12,168 nucleotides of DNA from an uncultured Eggerthellaceae bacterium (GCA_934631995.1 CAKTYF010000054.1:1-12168), one strand, 5' to 3'. Counted from the first letter of the stretch, positions 1 to 7,411 are shown. Notes: generated by a model not told the origin, from the sequence alone. Numbers and translations are program-made.

Positions 1-208
1 CTGTTTCACTGAGATCAGTCTAAAGGCATGGACAACAGTTTGAAATCCAAGCATTTTCAGGCAAGCCCAAGAAGAGCTGACTGCGAGTTCACCTGCGCGC
101 TTACGTTTCATAAGGGACGCTTTTCCCAAAATGCTGATTGCACGCACCTACCAGCCCGAATACCAGCACGAAGGAATATGAATCGTGGACGCCGCCGATT
201 GGCTGAGC

Positions 209-258
209 CGCCCCATTCCCCAAAAGAAGTAAATTCGCAGTTTTGGGGAATAGAGGCG
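209..258. repeat. Hairpin with perfect 11-bp arms
   Basis: ATTCCCCAAAA at 215-225 is the exact reverse complement of TTTTGGGGAAT at 241-251, with a 15-nt loop. Beyond a small internal loop, CGCC at 209-212 can also pair with GGCG at 255-258. There is no T-tract after the stem on either strand, so it does not look like an intrinsic terminator. Its 3' side overlaps the next hairpin (253-283), so in RNA the two would compete. Confidence 0.5.
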
Positions 259-283
259 TGCTTCGACAAAAAAACGACGCCTC
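253..283. repeat. Hairpin with 7-bp arms and A-tract loop
   Basis: GAGGCGT (253-259) is the reverse complement of ACGCCTC (277-283). The loop carries a run of seven A on the plus strand. It shares bases 253-258 with the preceding hairpin. Confidence 0.4.
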
Positions 284-305
284 GACCACCACTTATCGTC
301 GATTT
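280..305. repeat. Diverged third copy of the intergenic repeat
   Basis: This stretch begins CCTCGACC and ends CGTCGATTT. It has the same orientation as the right arm at 602-639. Allowing a one-base gap it keeps both ends of the repeat (GGTCGAGG and AAATCGACG read on the minus strand), while the middle has drifted. The match was judged by eye and is weak. Confidence 0.3.
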
Positions 306-468
306 ACCCGAATTTGTCCCCTGTTTCCCAACAAGGGCAAGTCCCAGAGCGCAATCGCGCGTACCCATTCCGCCCGCATGCGCTCGGGGCATCTCTCGGT
401 CACCTTGAAAGTGTCGATGCAGTCGTAACTCCCACCCCGCACGCGGCATCTTGTCGGAAATCGGGCGC

Positions 469-506
469 AAAAACGCGCAGATTCACGGTACGGGGCAGGT
501 CGAGGA
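469..506 (+). repeat. Left arm of 38-bp inverted repeat
   Basis: The core ACGGTACGGGGCAGGT (485-500) is a perfect 16-bp reverse complement of 608-623. Over the full 38 bp, about 30 positions match. The two arms enclose 95 bp (507-601), which contain a smaller CGACCT/AGGTCG stem but no open frame of interest. I see no clear target-site duplication outside the arms. Confidence 0.65.
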
Positions 507-601
507 CGCAGACAATGCAATTTCGAACCTTTCACTCCGACCTCGCCCAGCAAAACCCCAGGTCGCAAGTTTCAAACTGAGTCAGCGGATGTAGGAATCC
601 C

Positions 602-639
602 ATCTCCACCTGCCCCGTACCGTCGATTTGGGCGTTTTC
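602..639 (-). repeat. Right arm of 38-bp inverted repeat
   Basis: Partner of 469-506. The core ACCTGCCCCGTACCGT occupies 608-623, and the flanks CGATTTGGGCGTTTTC continue the match with scattered mismatches. It could be two inverted copies of an interspersed repeat, or the ends of a tiny non-autonomous element. Confidence 0.65.
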
Positions 640-967
640 AGACCGAAAAAACGACAACATGCCACCAGAAACCCCAAGAACGCAGCCAAAAGCCACGCCC
701 AGAACACGCTCCCAAAGCTCCGTCACGCCACAAATCCGCAACACGCGCTCGAAACCCAGCCACACCGCATCGGAGCACAAAAAATCCGAGGCATGAACAG
801 CACCTCGGATTCGAATGCTCAGTTGTTGGCAAAAAAGTGGCAACGTCAGGCAATCGTAGCAGCAACCTTTACCAGCCCCAAAAGCAGGCAAAAGCAAGTC
901 TGAACCAACCGTTGCGAAGGCGCGCCCCAAGCCAACTGCTACGAAAACGCACCCCTAGCAAAGCCGG

Positions 968-1378
968 CTACACCAAACGCGCTCCAGCGTTGGGACCAGG
1001 GGTAATGGAATAAACTTCCTCGACGTGCATCCAGCACACGCCCTTGGAATAATAGTCGTAACCCATGGAGTTTAGAATCTGATGCACCTGTGCGGCAATG
1101 GCCTCGTAGCGCGGTCCTTCATTCTCGTACACCACAGTGCCTTTTACCTGATAACCATGCGTTTCGTCCCACACGCTCACGGACATCTTCGGGTTTACTC
1201 GCAAGTTCGCCAACGTCTTATTCAAATACTGATCAGAAATCATAATCGCCTCATCGTCATACGCTTGCTTCATTGAGCAGCACACCACATTGGGAACACC
1301 GTTGGCATCGCACGTGGCTACCGCAGCAGCATATACGTTGTTGATCAAATCCATGCAATCCTGAGGCATTTTCGCCAT
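968..1378 (-). CDS. Pyridoxamine 5'-phosphate oxidase family (FMN split-barrel) protein
   Basis: A 136-residue protein of the small FMN-binding split-barrel superfamily. Family features are visible: an N-terminal helix, then a strand with substrate-like context (AAAVATCDANGVPNVV, about residues 17-32), the segment ISDQYLNKTLANLRVNPKM (about 47-65), typical of the barrel and FMN-phosphate region, and a KGTVVYENEGPRY strand-helix near 79-91. Members bind FMN or a similar cofactor in the cytoplasm, and substrates range widely, so no reaction is assigned. An upstream in-frame start would give 164 residues. I prefer the ATG at 1376-1378 because AAAGGGG (1386-1392) lies 7 nt before it and the family fold begins there. 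The gene is divergent from the BilS-like flavodoxin with about 200 bp between starts, so two flavoproteins sit back to back. The middle has several Cys (VVCCSM, residues 31-36), which may suit an anaerobe. Confidence 0.85.
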   Translation of the reverse strand: MAKMPQDCMDLINNVYAAAVATCDANGVPNVVCCSMKQAYDDEAIMISDQYLNKTLANLRVNPKMSVSVWDETHGYQVKGTVVYENEGPRYEAIAAQVHQILNSMGYDYYSKGVCWMHVEEVYSITPGPNAGARLV

Positions 1379-1534
1379 AACGAATCCCCTTTCATCTGCG
1401 ATTCCGCCACCCGCGCAAGCAGCGCCTGGAAAACACGCATCTCTTGCCGCACATTCTATCACGAACCATCAGGGGTCGCCGCATCACGGCATCCTTGGCG
1501 CAGCACACACAGCGCAGCAACAAAAACGCGGGAT

Positions 1535-1540
1535 TATAAT
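1535..1540 (+). promoter_or_regulatory. Possible -10 element upstream of the flavodoxin
   Basis: TATAAT lies inside the palindrome ATTATAAT (1533-1540), so a -10 hexamer can be read on either strand of this divergent spacer. It sits about 40 bp before the flavodoxin start. I found no convincing -35 at the right distance on either strand. Confidence 0.3.
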
Positions 1541-1581
1541 TTTCGTACCAGCATAAAACATACATCAAACGAAAGGCAGTC

Positions 1582-2097
1582 GTGACCATGACAGATAAGC
1601 ATTACTCGATTATTTTCAGCAGCATGACTGGCAACACGAAACTGCTGGCCAATGCCGTCCGCGAAGCACTGCCGCAAGAAAACTGCGACTATTTCGGTAC
1701 CAGCTCCAACAGGGAAAACCCCACATCAGAACTGCTTTTCATTGGCTTCTGGACCGACAAAGGTGTCGCCGATGAAAACACCCTGACCCTGTTGAAAACA
1801 CTCCAAAACAAGAAAATCTTCCTGTTCGGAACGGCGGGATTCGGCGGAAGCGAAGAGTATTACCAAAAGATTCTGGCCAAAACAAAAGAAGCCATCGATG
1901 CCAGCAACACGATTGTCGGCGAATACATGTGCCAGGGCAAAATGCCCCTGTCCGTGAAAGAGCGCTACGTGAAAATGATCGAAGAGCACGGCCACAAGCC
2001 GAACCTGGATGCCCTGCTTAAAAACTTCGACAGCGCGCTTTCGCACCCAGACGCAAACGACCTGGAAAAGCTGAAAGAGCTGGTGGCGGCGCAATAA
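1582..2097 (+). CDS. Flavodoxin family protein, BilS-like
   Basis: A 171-residue flavodoxin-fold protein. The FMN phosphate loop is plain: SSMTGNTKLLA at residues 13-23. It is followed by LLFIGFWTDKG (51-61), IFLFGTAGFGGSEEYY (79-94) and EYMCQGKMPLSVKERY (114-129). This set of motifs matches, from memory, the subfamily named BilS, a short-chain flavodoxin partner of the gut bilirubin reductase BilR. No BilR-like gene lies in this window, so a bilirubin role is only a possibility; a general low-potential electron carrier is equally likely. Two starts compete. GTG at 1582 is 5 nt after AAAGG (1572-1576). ATG at 1588 is 11 nt after it and gives a protein two residues shorter. The gene appears to be monocistronic and is followed, 215 bp on, by an intrinsic terminator. 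Confidence 0.8.
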   Translation: MTMTDKHYSIIFSSMTGNTKLLANAVREALPQENCDYFGTSSNRENPTSELLFIGFWTDKGVADENTLTLLKTLQNKKIFLFGTAGFGGSEEYYQKILAKTKEAIDASNTIVGEYMCQGKMPLSVKERYVKMIEEHGHKPNLDALLKNFDSALSHPDANDLEKLKELVAAQ

Positions 2098-2311
2098 CGC
2101 CGACAGGTGCCCGCGACGCCAACCCTCACCCACGCAAGGGAGCGGGCAAAGGGGCAGCAGCACCAGTGCAGGCGCGGGCACGGACGCAAGCGCCCCGCAG
2201 CGCCATTGCAGCCCAACCGCGCGCAAGAAAAACATGCAGCTCAGCAGCACGAATGCACCAGCGCCACAGCAACTACTACGCAAAAGCCAGCCATCCGCGC
2301 ATGAAAATATG

Positions 2312-2343
2312 AACGCCCTTCGCTTTTCTGAAGGGCGTTTTTT
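2312..2343 (+). terminator. Rho-independent terminator
   Basis: AACGCCCTTC (2312-2321) pairs perfectly with GAAGGGCGTT (2330-2339) across an 8-nt loop, and a run of T (2338-2343) follows. This is a textbook intrinsic terminator on the plus strand. It probably ends the flavodoxin transcript and insulates the flippase gene. Confidence 0.85.
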
Positions 2344-2380
2344 GAAGCTTTTTGCACCTGAGCCCCGAACCAAACGAGCG

Positions 2381-2389
2381 TGGTATCAT
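2381..2389 (+). promoter_or_regulatory. Possible extended -10 promoter for the flippase
   Basis: TGGTATCAT fits the extended -10 pattern TG-N-TATCAT. It lies just downstream of the terminator and about 75 bp before the flippase start. I see no good -35, which an extended -10 can partly replace. A second AT-rich hexamer, GATAAT, is at 2395-2400. Confidence 0.3.
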
Positions 2390-2463
2390 ACCCCGATAAT
2401 CACAAGCAAAATCGTGGCAATTGAAGCAAAAGCCAACAGAGATAACCCGAAAAGTAATCATTT

Positions 2464-4266
2464 ATGCAAGTATTGACGCAGCTGAGAGAAAAAATCAATA
2501 ACCGGCCCCGCAAAGAGCGCCCGCAGAAAATGCACAAGCCCAGCTTCTTGGCACGCGTTGTCACGCAATGGTGCAACCGCCTGCTGGGTGCCGCGCGCGA
2601 TCGCTCCTTCCACGAGGAAGATCAGGAGTTCGAGGCCAACCAAACCAGCCGCGACTACATTTGGAGCATCATCGGCATGGGCATGTGGGGCGTGGTCTTC
2701 CCCACCTTGACCATCATCGTCACGCAGCTTTCCGGCGCCGAGCAAGCAGGCATGTTCTCCATGGCCTATGTTGTTGCCATGCTGCTTTTGATTGTGGCGC
2801 ATTTCGGCATTAGAACGTACCAGGTCAGCGACGTTTCTGAAACCTACGCGTTCTCGGAATACCAGATAAGCCGCGTTATCACGTGCTTGCTAGCCATCAT
2901 GATTGGCGCCACGTATTGCGCCGTGCGCGGTTACGACCAAACAATGAGCACGCTATGCGTAAGTCTGGTTGTCTACAAGGCAATCGATGGCCTGGCCGAC
3001 GTCTACGAAGGCCGCCTGCAACAGGTCGGCAAAATGTACCTGGGCGGCGTAAGCGTTTTCGTACGCGCGCTGCTTTCCTTCGTCTCCTTCACCATCACGC
3101 TGCTTATCACGCGCTCGCTTCCCACAGCAGCCATTGTTATGGCGGTGTTCGCCGGCGCATCCACGCTCTTCTTAACCATACCGCTTGCCTACTTCGAAAC
3201 CGAGCAATCGGCGCGCCCCCGATTCAGAGCCGTACTCAGCCTGTTCAAGCAAAGCTGGCCCCTGTTCGCTGCGCTGTTCATGTATTCGCTCATCGACAAC
3301 ATGCCGAAATTCGTCATGGAAGGCATGCTTGGCTACGACAACCAGCTCTACTACAACGTTCTGTACTTCCCCGCCATGTTTATCCTGCTCACGGGGCAAA
3401 CCGTCTACAAACCGATGATCGTAAAAATGGCGAAGACGTGGCACGACCCCGAAAAGCGCCGCCGCTTCGACCTAATTATCGTTGCCGCGCTTTTGGGCAT
3501 TGCCGCGTTCGCTTTTGTCGTGGTGCTCCTGATGCACTGGGTTGGTCTGACCATCTTCAGCTTCCTGTACGGTATTGACTTTACCCAGTTCAGAGAAGCA
3601 TCCACCATCATGGTTATATCGGGCGGCATTATTGCGGGCATCGACTTTCTGTATCAGGTGATCACCATCCTGCGCCGCCAGTACGATGTCATCATCGCCT
3701 ACCTGGTGGCGTTCATCCTTGCCCTGTTCACGCCCATGCTGCTTATCCACTACGCTGGCCTGAACGGCGCCGTTACCAGCTACCTGATTACCATGACCGT
3801 GCTGTTTATCCTTATGCTGTGGATCTACTTCCGCATTAGGTTTGACAAAACTCTGGGAGGCGAAGCAGAAGCCGCCGAAGAAGAACCCGCGCAAAGTCCG
3901 CTTGATGAACGCGTGGCAGCACGCCGAGAAAACCGTCAGGCGCGTGGGGGCGATTCGAGGGCTGCAACGGTCGCCTCGGACACTACGTCCGCACGGCACA
4001 GCGCTCGACCTGCTGCATCGTACGAAGCACGACGCAGCACTCGACCTGACGCCAACAGCGGCAGCAGTGCTCGTCATGGCGACAACATCGGCAACGCCAA
4101 CAACAGCGTCAGCGGCGGCAACGGCAACGCGGGCGTACCGCGCGCGGCACGCCACGAAGCTCCGCTCAACACGCAATACGGCATCCGCCGCAGCGGCGGA
4201 AACGCCGCCGGCAACGGCACCGCGCAATCTGCGCCCCGTCACGGGAGCCGCCGCCAAGACCAGTAA
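2464..4266 (+). CDS. Polysaccharide (Wzx/MviN-type) flippase with long disordered tail
   Basis: A 600-residue multi-spanning membrane protein of the oligosaccharide flippase/polysaccharide export class (MOP superfamily), expected to move lipid-linked glycans across the cytoplasmic membrane. After a basic N-terminal stretch of about 64 residues, hydrophobic segments run from about 65 to 457. They include YIWSIIGMGMWGVVFPTL (65-82), AYVVAMLLLIVAHFGI (101-116), RALLSFVSFTITLLI (201-215), a LIIVAALLGIAAFAFVVVLL stretch (337-356) and AYLVAFILALFTPMLLI (412-428): roughly twelve spans. Residues 458-600 form a low-complexity tail rich in Ala, Arg, Ser, Asn, Gly and His, starting with an acidic patch (EAEAAEEEP) and carrying loose repeats of the type ARHSARP / RRSTRPD / SARHGD. 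Codon third positions in the tail stay strongly C/G, so it is real coding in this frame. No glycosyltransferase or polymerase gene lies nearby. The start is uncertain: the ribosome binding site is poor and Met23 is an alternative. Confidence 0.8.
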   Translation: MQVLTQLREKINNRPRKERPQKMHKPSFLARVVTQWCNRLLGAARDRSFHEEDQEFEANQTSRDYIWSIIGMGMWGVVFPTLTIIVTQLSGAEQAGMFSMAYVVAMLLLIVAHFGIRTYQVSDVSETYAFSEYQISRVITCLLAIMIGATYCAVRGYDQTMSTLCVSLVVYKAIDGLADVYEGRLQQVGKMYLGGVSVFVRALLSFVSFTITLLITRSLPTAAIVMAVFAGASTLFLTIPLAYFETEQSARPRFRAVLSLFKQSWPLFAALFMYSLIDNMPKFVMEGMLGYDNQLYYNVLYFPAMFILLTGQTVYKPMIVKMAKTWHDPEKRRRFDLIIVAALLGIAAFAFVVVLLMHWVGLTIFSFLYGIDFTQFREASTIMVISGGIIAGIDFLYQVITILRRQYDVIIAYLVAFILALFTPMLLIHYAGLNGAVTSYLITMTVLFILMLWIYFRIRFDKTLGGEAEAAEEEPAQSPLDERVAARRENRQARGGDSRAATVASDTTSARHSARPAASYEARRSTRPDANSGSSARHGDNIGNANNSVSGGNGNAGVPRAARHEAPLNTQYGIRRSGGNAAGNGTAQSAPRHGSRRQDQ

Positions 4267-4295
4267 AGAAAGCGGCACTTCCAAAGAAGCGCCGC
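4264..4295 (-). terminator. Probable intrinsic terminator for the alarmone synthetase gene
   Basis: GCGGCACTTC (4272-4281) pairs with GAAGCGCCGC (4286-4295) with one mismatch and a CAAA loop. Read on the minus strand the stem is followed by TTTCTTTA (4271-4264), as in an intrinsic terminator, about 50 bp after the synthetase stop codon. On the plus strand, just after the flippase stop, the stem has no T-tract. Confidence 0.55.
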
Positions 4296-4346
4296 CGCAA
4301 TAAAACCGCAGGCCAAACACCCAATCAATCAGCCGCAACCAAACCG

Positions 4347-5096
4347 CTACCGAGACACCCGCTTATGCAAATCAGAGGCAATACGGTCAATCTCGGCGCT
4401 GTAATCGGCGCACGTGCGCAAATCATGTCGCACTCCATCATCAAGCGCAGGGTTGTTTTTCTTGTAACAAACTTTATGCTCGAAACTCGCCCATGAATCC
4501 ATGCTGAGCGTGCGCATCTGAACTTCAACGGGCATCATGCGTTTCTCACTGTGCAGGAAGATGGGCACGCGCACAATAAGATGAAGGCTGCGATACCCGT
4601 TCGGCTTGGGGTTGGCAATGTAGTCCTTCTTCTCCAAAAGCTCAATATCATCCTGACCAACAAATGCATCCGCTAAATCGTACACCTGGTCAAGAAACGT
4701 GCAGATAACGCGCACGCCCGCCACATCGAACAAGTTCTCTTCAATACCTTCCGGCGTAATGGGATATCCCTTGCGAATAAGCTTTCCCACAATGCTTTCG
4801 GGCGACTTCACCCTGCTTTTGATGTTCTCAATGGGATTGCCCTCGGCAAAAATCGACAAGTCCTGGTTGAGCACGCGAAATTTCGTTTCAACCTCCATCA
4901 GCGCGCACCGATAATACCCCATGAGCTTGCGATACGCGTACAGCTGCTCGGTGGCCCATGCTGCTGTGAGCTGGGGCGCTTGCGCCGATAACGCATGACG
5001 CAGCTCGTTGAGCATTGATGCGTCATTCGAAACCAGCCCTGTGGCCAGCCCCGCTATTGAATCGATCGCCGATGTTTCCGACGTTTCCGTTACCAC
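4347..5096 (-). CDS. Small alarmone synthetase (GTP pyrophosphokinase family)
   Basis: A 249-residue single-domain RelA/SpoT-type synthetase without hydrolase or regulatory domains, so a small alarmone synthetase. It should transfer pyrophosphate from ATP to GDP or GTP, making ppGpp or pppGpp. Visible motifs, in order: SRVKSPESIVGKLIRKGY (94-111); FDVAGVRVICTF (123-134), with the Asp and Arg of the synthetase site; DYIANPKPNGYRSLHL (158-173), containing the nucleotide-stacking Tyr168; PVEVQMRT (189-196), with catalytic Glu191; and SWASFEHKVCYKK (201-213). The first 45 or so residues are an extra, less conserved leader compared with the shortest family members. The start is GTG, well supported by AAAGGAGA 6 nt upstream on the minus strand. 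It lies 169 bp downstream of citrate synthase on the same strand and converges with the flippase. Confidence 0.9.
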   Translation of the reverse strand: MVTETSETSAIDSIAGLATGLVSNDASMLNELRHALSAQAPQLTAAWATEQLYAYRKLMGYYRCALMEVETKFRVLNQDLSIFAEGNPIENIKSRVKSPESIVGKLIRKGYPITPEGIEENLFDVAGVRVICTFLDQVYDLADAFVGQDDIELLEKKDYIANPKPNGYRSLHLIVRVPIFLHSEKRMMPVEVQMRTLSMDSWASFEHKVCYKKNNPALDDGVRHDLRTCADYSAEIDRIASDLHKRVSR

Positions 5097-5265
5097 CGCT
5101 TATCTCTCCTTTTCATCAAAAAGCATCGCCCGCACATCCGCGAAAGACACCGAGAAGAAACACCCTGATGCCGACACTGCGAAAGACGCCACAACGCGAC
5201 GCCGTCGCGCCTGCAAAGCCCCCGGAAGCCGCGTCCTAGCGCCGCCACAGCGAAGGGCGAATCCC

Positions 5266-6594
5266 CTACCGCGAAACGCTCATGTATGCCGGGCGAATAA
5301 TCTTGCTTGAAGTAATTAGCTCTTCAATGCGATGCGCACTCCAGCCCACAATGCGGGCCACGGCGAAAATAGGCGTGTACAGCTCGCGCGGAATACCCAA
5401 CATCTCATACATAAATCCACTGTAGAAGTCGATATTGGGGCTGGTCACCTTGCCGTTACGACGGCGATCCGATATAAGCGCCGGAGCAATCCGTTCGACC
5501 GCCTGGTACAAGTCAAGATCCTTCGTGCGTTCCTTTTCCTTGGCCAGCATTTCAACGTAAACGCGGAAAATGCGTTCGCGCGGATCGGAAAGCGTATAGA
5601 CCGCATGGCCCATGCCGTAGATGAGGCCCTGATGATCGAACGCCCTCTTGTCCAAGATTTCGCCCAGATAGGAACGAATCTCGTCCTCGTCTTCCCAATC
5701 GCGCACGTGCTCGCGAATGTCGTCCATCATTTCGGCTGCCTTGATGTTCGCACCGCCATGGCGTGGGCCCTTGAGCGATGCCATTGCCGCAGCGAACGTG
5801 GAATACGTATCCGAGCCCGAAGACGTAACAACACGCGTAGTGAACGTGGAGTTGTTGCCGCCGCCGTGCTCCATGTGCAGAATAAGCGCCGCATCCAAAA
5901 CCTTCGCCTCAACAGGGGTGAAAGACATATCGGGGCGCAACATGCGCAGCAGGTTTTCCGCCGTAGAGAAATCCTTGTTGGGGCGGTGGATGTACATGCT
6001 GTCATAATTAATGTAATGGTTGTATCCGTTATAGGAGTACGCCGCCAACAGAGGCATGCGCGCAATCAGCTGAATGCACTGGCGAATTACGTTTTCCACG
6101 CTCGTATCTACCGCGCGCTCATCGTAAGCAGAAAGCGCCAGCAAGCTTCTAGTAATGGTGTTCATAACGTCGCGCGAAGGCATGTCCATAATGGTATCGC
6201 GCACGAAAAACGGCGGCAGCTCACGACAGCTCGCAATAACTTCCTTGAAGCGTTGTTCCTGTTCATCAGAAGGAAGCTCGCCCGAAAGAAGAAGATGCGT
6301 AACGCGCTCGAACCCCAATTGGTCACCCAGCGAAGTAATAAGCTCCTCTATGGTATGGCCGCGATACCACAAGCGCCCTTGGTCGGGAACTTTTTGAGCT
6401 CCTTCGACCTTTGACGAGCTGATTTTCGAGATATTCGTAAGGCCGGTCAGAACACCGTTGCCGCGTTCGTCGCGCAAGCCCAGGTTAACGCCATATTCCT
6501 CGTAAAGACGCGGCGAAATGCTATCATTTTGCAGGCAGGTAGCAAGCAAATCCTGTGCGTAAGCGGTACAGGCAGATGAATCATTCTGAATCAT
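5266..6594 (-). CDS. Citrate synthase (clostridial type)
   Basis: A 442-residue cytoplasmic enzyme that condenses acetyl-CoA with oxaloacetate to give citrate. The catalytic residues are visible: His279 in GPRHGGAN (276-283), His330 in GMGHAVY (327-333) and Asp389 in NIDFYSG (387-393). The oxaloacetate-binding region is LHMEHGGGNNSTFT (239-252), and FAVARIVGWSAHRIEE (410-425) completes the C-terminal signature. The HMEHGGGNNST and GHAVYTLSDPR forms are those of the anaerobic Firmicutes-type enzyme rather than E. coli GltA. A methylcitrate role cannot be ruled out. I chose the ATG at 6592-6594, preceded by AAGGGGG; an upstream in-frame start would add ten residues inside the previous gene. Its start overlaps the end of the regulator gene by 14 nt, so the two are very likely co-transcribed and translationally coupled. 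Confidence 0.93.
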   Translation of the reverse strand: MIQNDSSACTAYAQDLLATCLQNDSISPRLYEEYGVNLGLRDERGNGVLTGLTNISKISSSKVEGAQKVPDQGRLWYRGHTIEELITSLGDQLGFERVTHLLLSGELPSDEQEQRFKEVIASCRELPPFFVRDTIMDMPSRDVMNTITRSLLALSAYDERAVDTSVENVIRQCIQLIARMPLLAAYSYNGYNHYINYDSMYIHRPNKDFSTAENLLRMLRPDMSFTPVEAKVLDAALILHMEHGGGNNSTFTTRVVTSSGSDTYSTFAAAMASLKGPRHGGANIKAAEMMDDIREHVRDWEDEDEIRSYLGEILDKRAFDHQGLIYGMGHAVYTLSDPRERIFRVYVEMLAKEKERTKDLDLYQAVERIAPALISDRRRNGKVTSPNIDFYSGFMYEMLGIPRELYTPIFAVARIVGWSAHRIEELITSSKIIRPAYMSVSR

Positions 6595-7141
6595 CAGCTC
6601 CCCCTTCCTCCAGCTCAACCTCAATAACGGTTTCCATCTGCTTCATAAGATTCAGAAGGCTCATAAGGTTGCTAATGCCGAAACGCTGGATAACGCCGCT
6701 GTAATATTTAGCCAAGTGGCTGCGTTGCGCAACCAGGAATTCTTGACCCGAATCAGTTAAGGTCACATACGTGCCTTCGCTTCCATCGCCATCGTGACCC
6801 CAATTGATCAGGCCGCGATCGCGCAAATGTCCAATACGCGATGATGCCCGCCGTATGGGGATGTGCATTTTGTCCGATATGTCGCGCAAGTACACGCGGC
6901 CGCCATAAATATCGGCCAAAGACGCTTCCTCTTCAATCACCAAAAGAGCAATATAATCGATGAGTTCCACGCCGGCGCTCAAGCCCGACTTGCTGAAATG
7001 GTACTTACGCAAGGCAATTTCGTCGCAGATTTTAAGGATATCGACGTCCTGAAGCGGGATGGATGGATGCGGCTTTTCCTTGACAACACCCTTATCGCTT
7101 GTCGCAGTAAGATCCGGTGAATTCGTGGTCATATCATCCAT
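6581..7141 (-). CDS. Winged-helix (MarR-like) transcriptional regulator
   Basis: A 186-residue protein. Residues 1-35 look like a flexible leader. A helical region (36-70) is followed by a winged helix-turn-helix at about 78-136: VYLRDISDKMHIPIRRASSR supplies the helix-turn-helix, and GHDGDGSEGTYVTLTDSG (115-132) is the Gly-rich wing, as in MarR proteins. The C-terminal helices (about 133-178) end in an acidic tail and could dimerise. The ligand is unknown. The start ATG at 7139-7141 follows GAGGGG by 8 nt; Met4 is an alternative. Its 3' end overlaps citrate synthase by 14 nt, so control of citrate synthase, or of its own operon, is a reasonable inference. Helix-turn-helix identity is fairly sure, the exact family less so. 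Confidence 0.8.
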   Translation of the reverse strand: MDDMTTNSPDLTATSDKGVVKEKPHPSIPLQDVDILKICDEIALRKYHFSKSGLSAGVELIDYIALLVIEEEASLADIYGGRVYLRDISDKMHIPIRRASSRIGHLRDRGLINWGHDGDGSEGTYVTLTDSGQEFLVAQRSHLAKYYSGVIQRFGISNLMSLLNLMKQMETVIEVELEEGGADDSE

Positions 7142-7411
7142 CTCATCAGCCCCTCTCTTCGCTATAATATTGCTAAACTCCTAAAAAATGCACTCCATCA
7201 GCAACTTTTGCTTTGCTAGCTTTATTGGCCCATCAGACATTCAACTCCGAATGGCGAATCAACGGCGCGCTTTCCGCAGCCGCACCAGGGCGCTTAAGCC
7301 ATTGGTAAAAAGATACCATGCCTAAAGCCACGTTCAGTCAACCGTTGCATGACGCTTTTACAACATCAGCGAAACGCACGCCCCATGAGCCACGCCCAAG
7401 CGCCCCAGAAA

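Larger units (their letters stand above)
1..967. other. Long stretch with no convincing gene; repeats and hairpins
   Basis: Open frames exist here on both strands (the longest are about 120-130 codons), but I see no recognisable domain, no good ribosome binding site, and compositions dominated by Arg, Pro, Ser or Cys, as expected of chance frames. The stretch contains a 38-bp imperfect inverted repeat (469-506 and 602-639), a diverged third copy near 280-305, and two overlapping hairpins between 209 and 283. I looked for RNase P, SRP RNA, tmRNA and tRNA signatures and found none. It could be a decayed region, a repeat-rich spacer, or the seat of an unknown non-coding RNA. Confidence 0.5.
2098..2463. 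other. Intergenic spacer between flavodoxin and flippase
   Basis: About 210 GC-rich bases with no recognisable gene (the plus-strand frame at 2107-2304 is Arg/Gln/His-rich and lacks a ribosome binding site). The terminator at 2312-2343 follows, and then a short AT-richer promoter zone leads into the flippase gene. Confidence 0.5.

Noticed and set aside
522..529. TTCGAACC, which resembles a tRNA T-loop read on the minus strand
   Set aside because: No acceptor, D or anticodon stem can be formed around it.
28..930. Several open frames of 60-132 codons on both strands
   Set aside because: They overlap one another, lack ribosome binding sites and recognisable domains, and are biased to Arg/Pro/Ser or Cys as chance frames in GC-rich DNA are.
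3842..4303. A 153-codon plus-strand frame under the flippase tail, possibly a frameshifted continuation
   Set aside because: The flippase frame keeps C/G-rich third codon positions to its stop codon, so the tail belongs to that frame.
3472..4338. A 288-codon minus-strand frame opposite the flippase
   Set aside because: Antisense shadow with no ribosome binding site or domain.
5195..5209. 6-bp palindromic stem between citrate synthase and the alarmone synthetase gene, considered as a terminator
   Set aside because: The stem is short, the loop is 3 nt and no T-tract follows on the minus strand.
5332..6414. A 360-codon plus-strand frame opposite citrate synthase
   Set aside because: Antisense shadow; the minus-strand product has all citrate synthase catalytic motifs.
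7163..7168. Perfect TATAAT on the plus strand
   Set aside because: No -35 and no plus-strand gene follows before 8273; it may instead serve the minus-strand regulator, where the hexamer reads less well.
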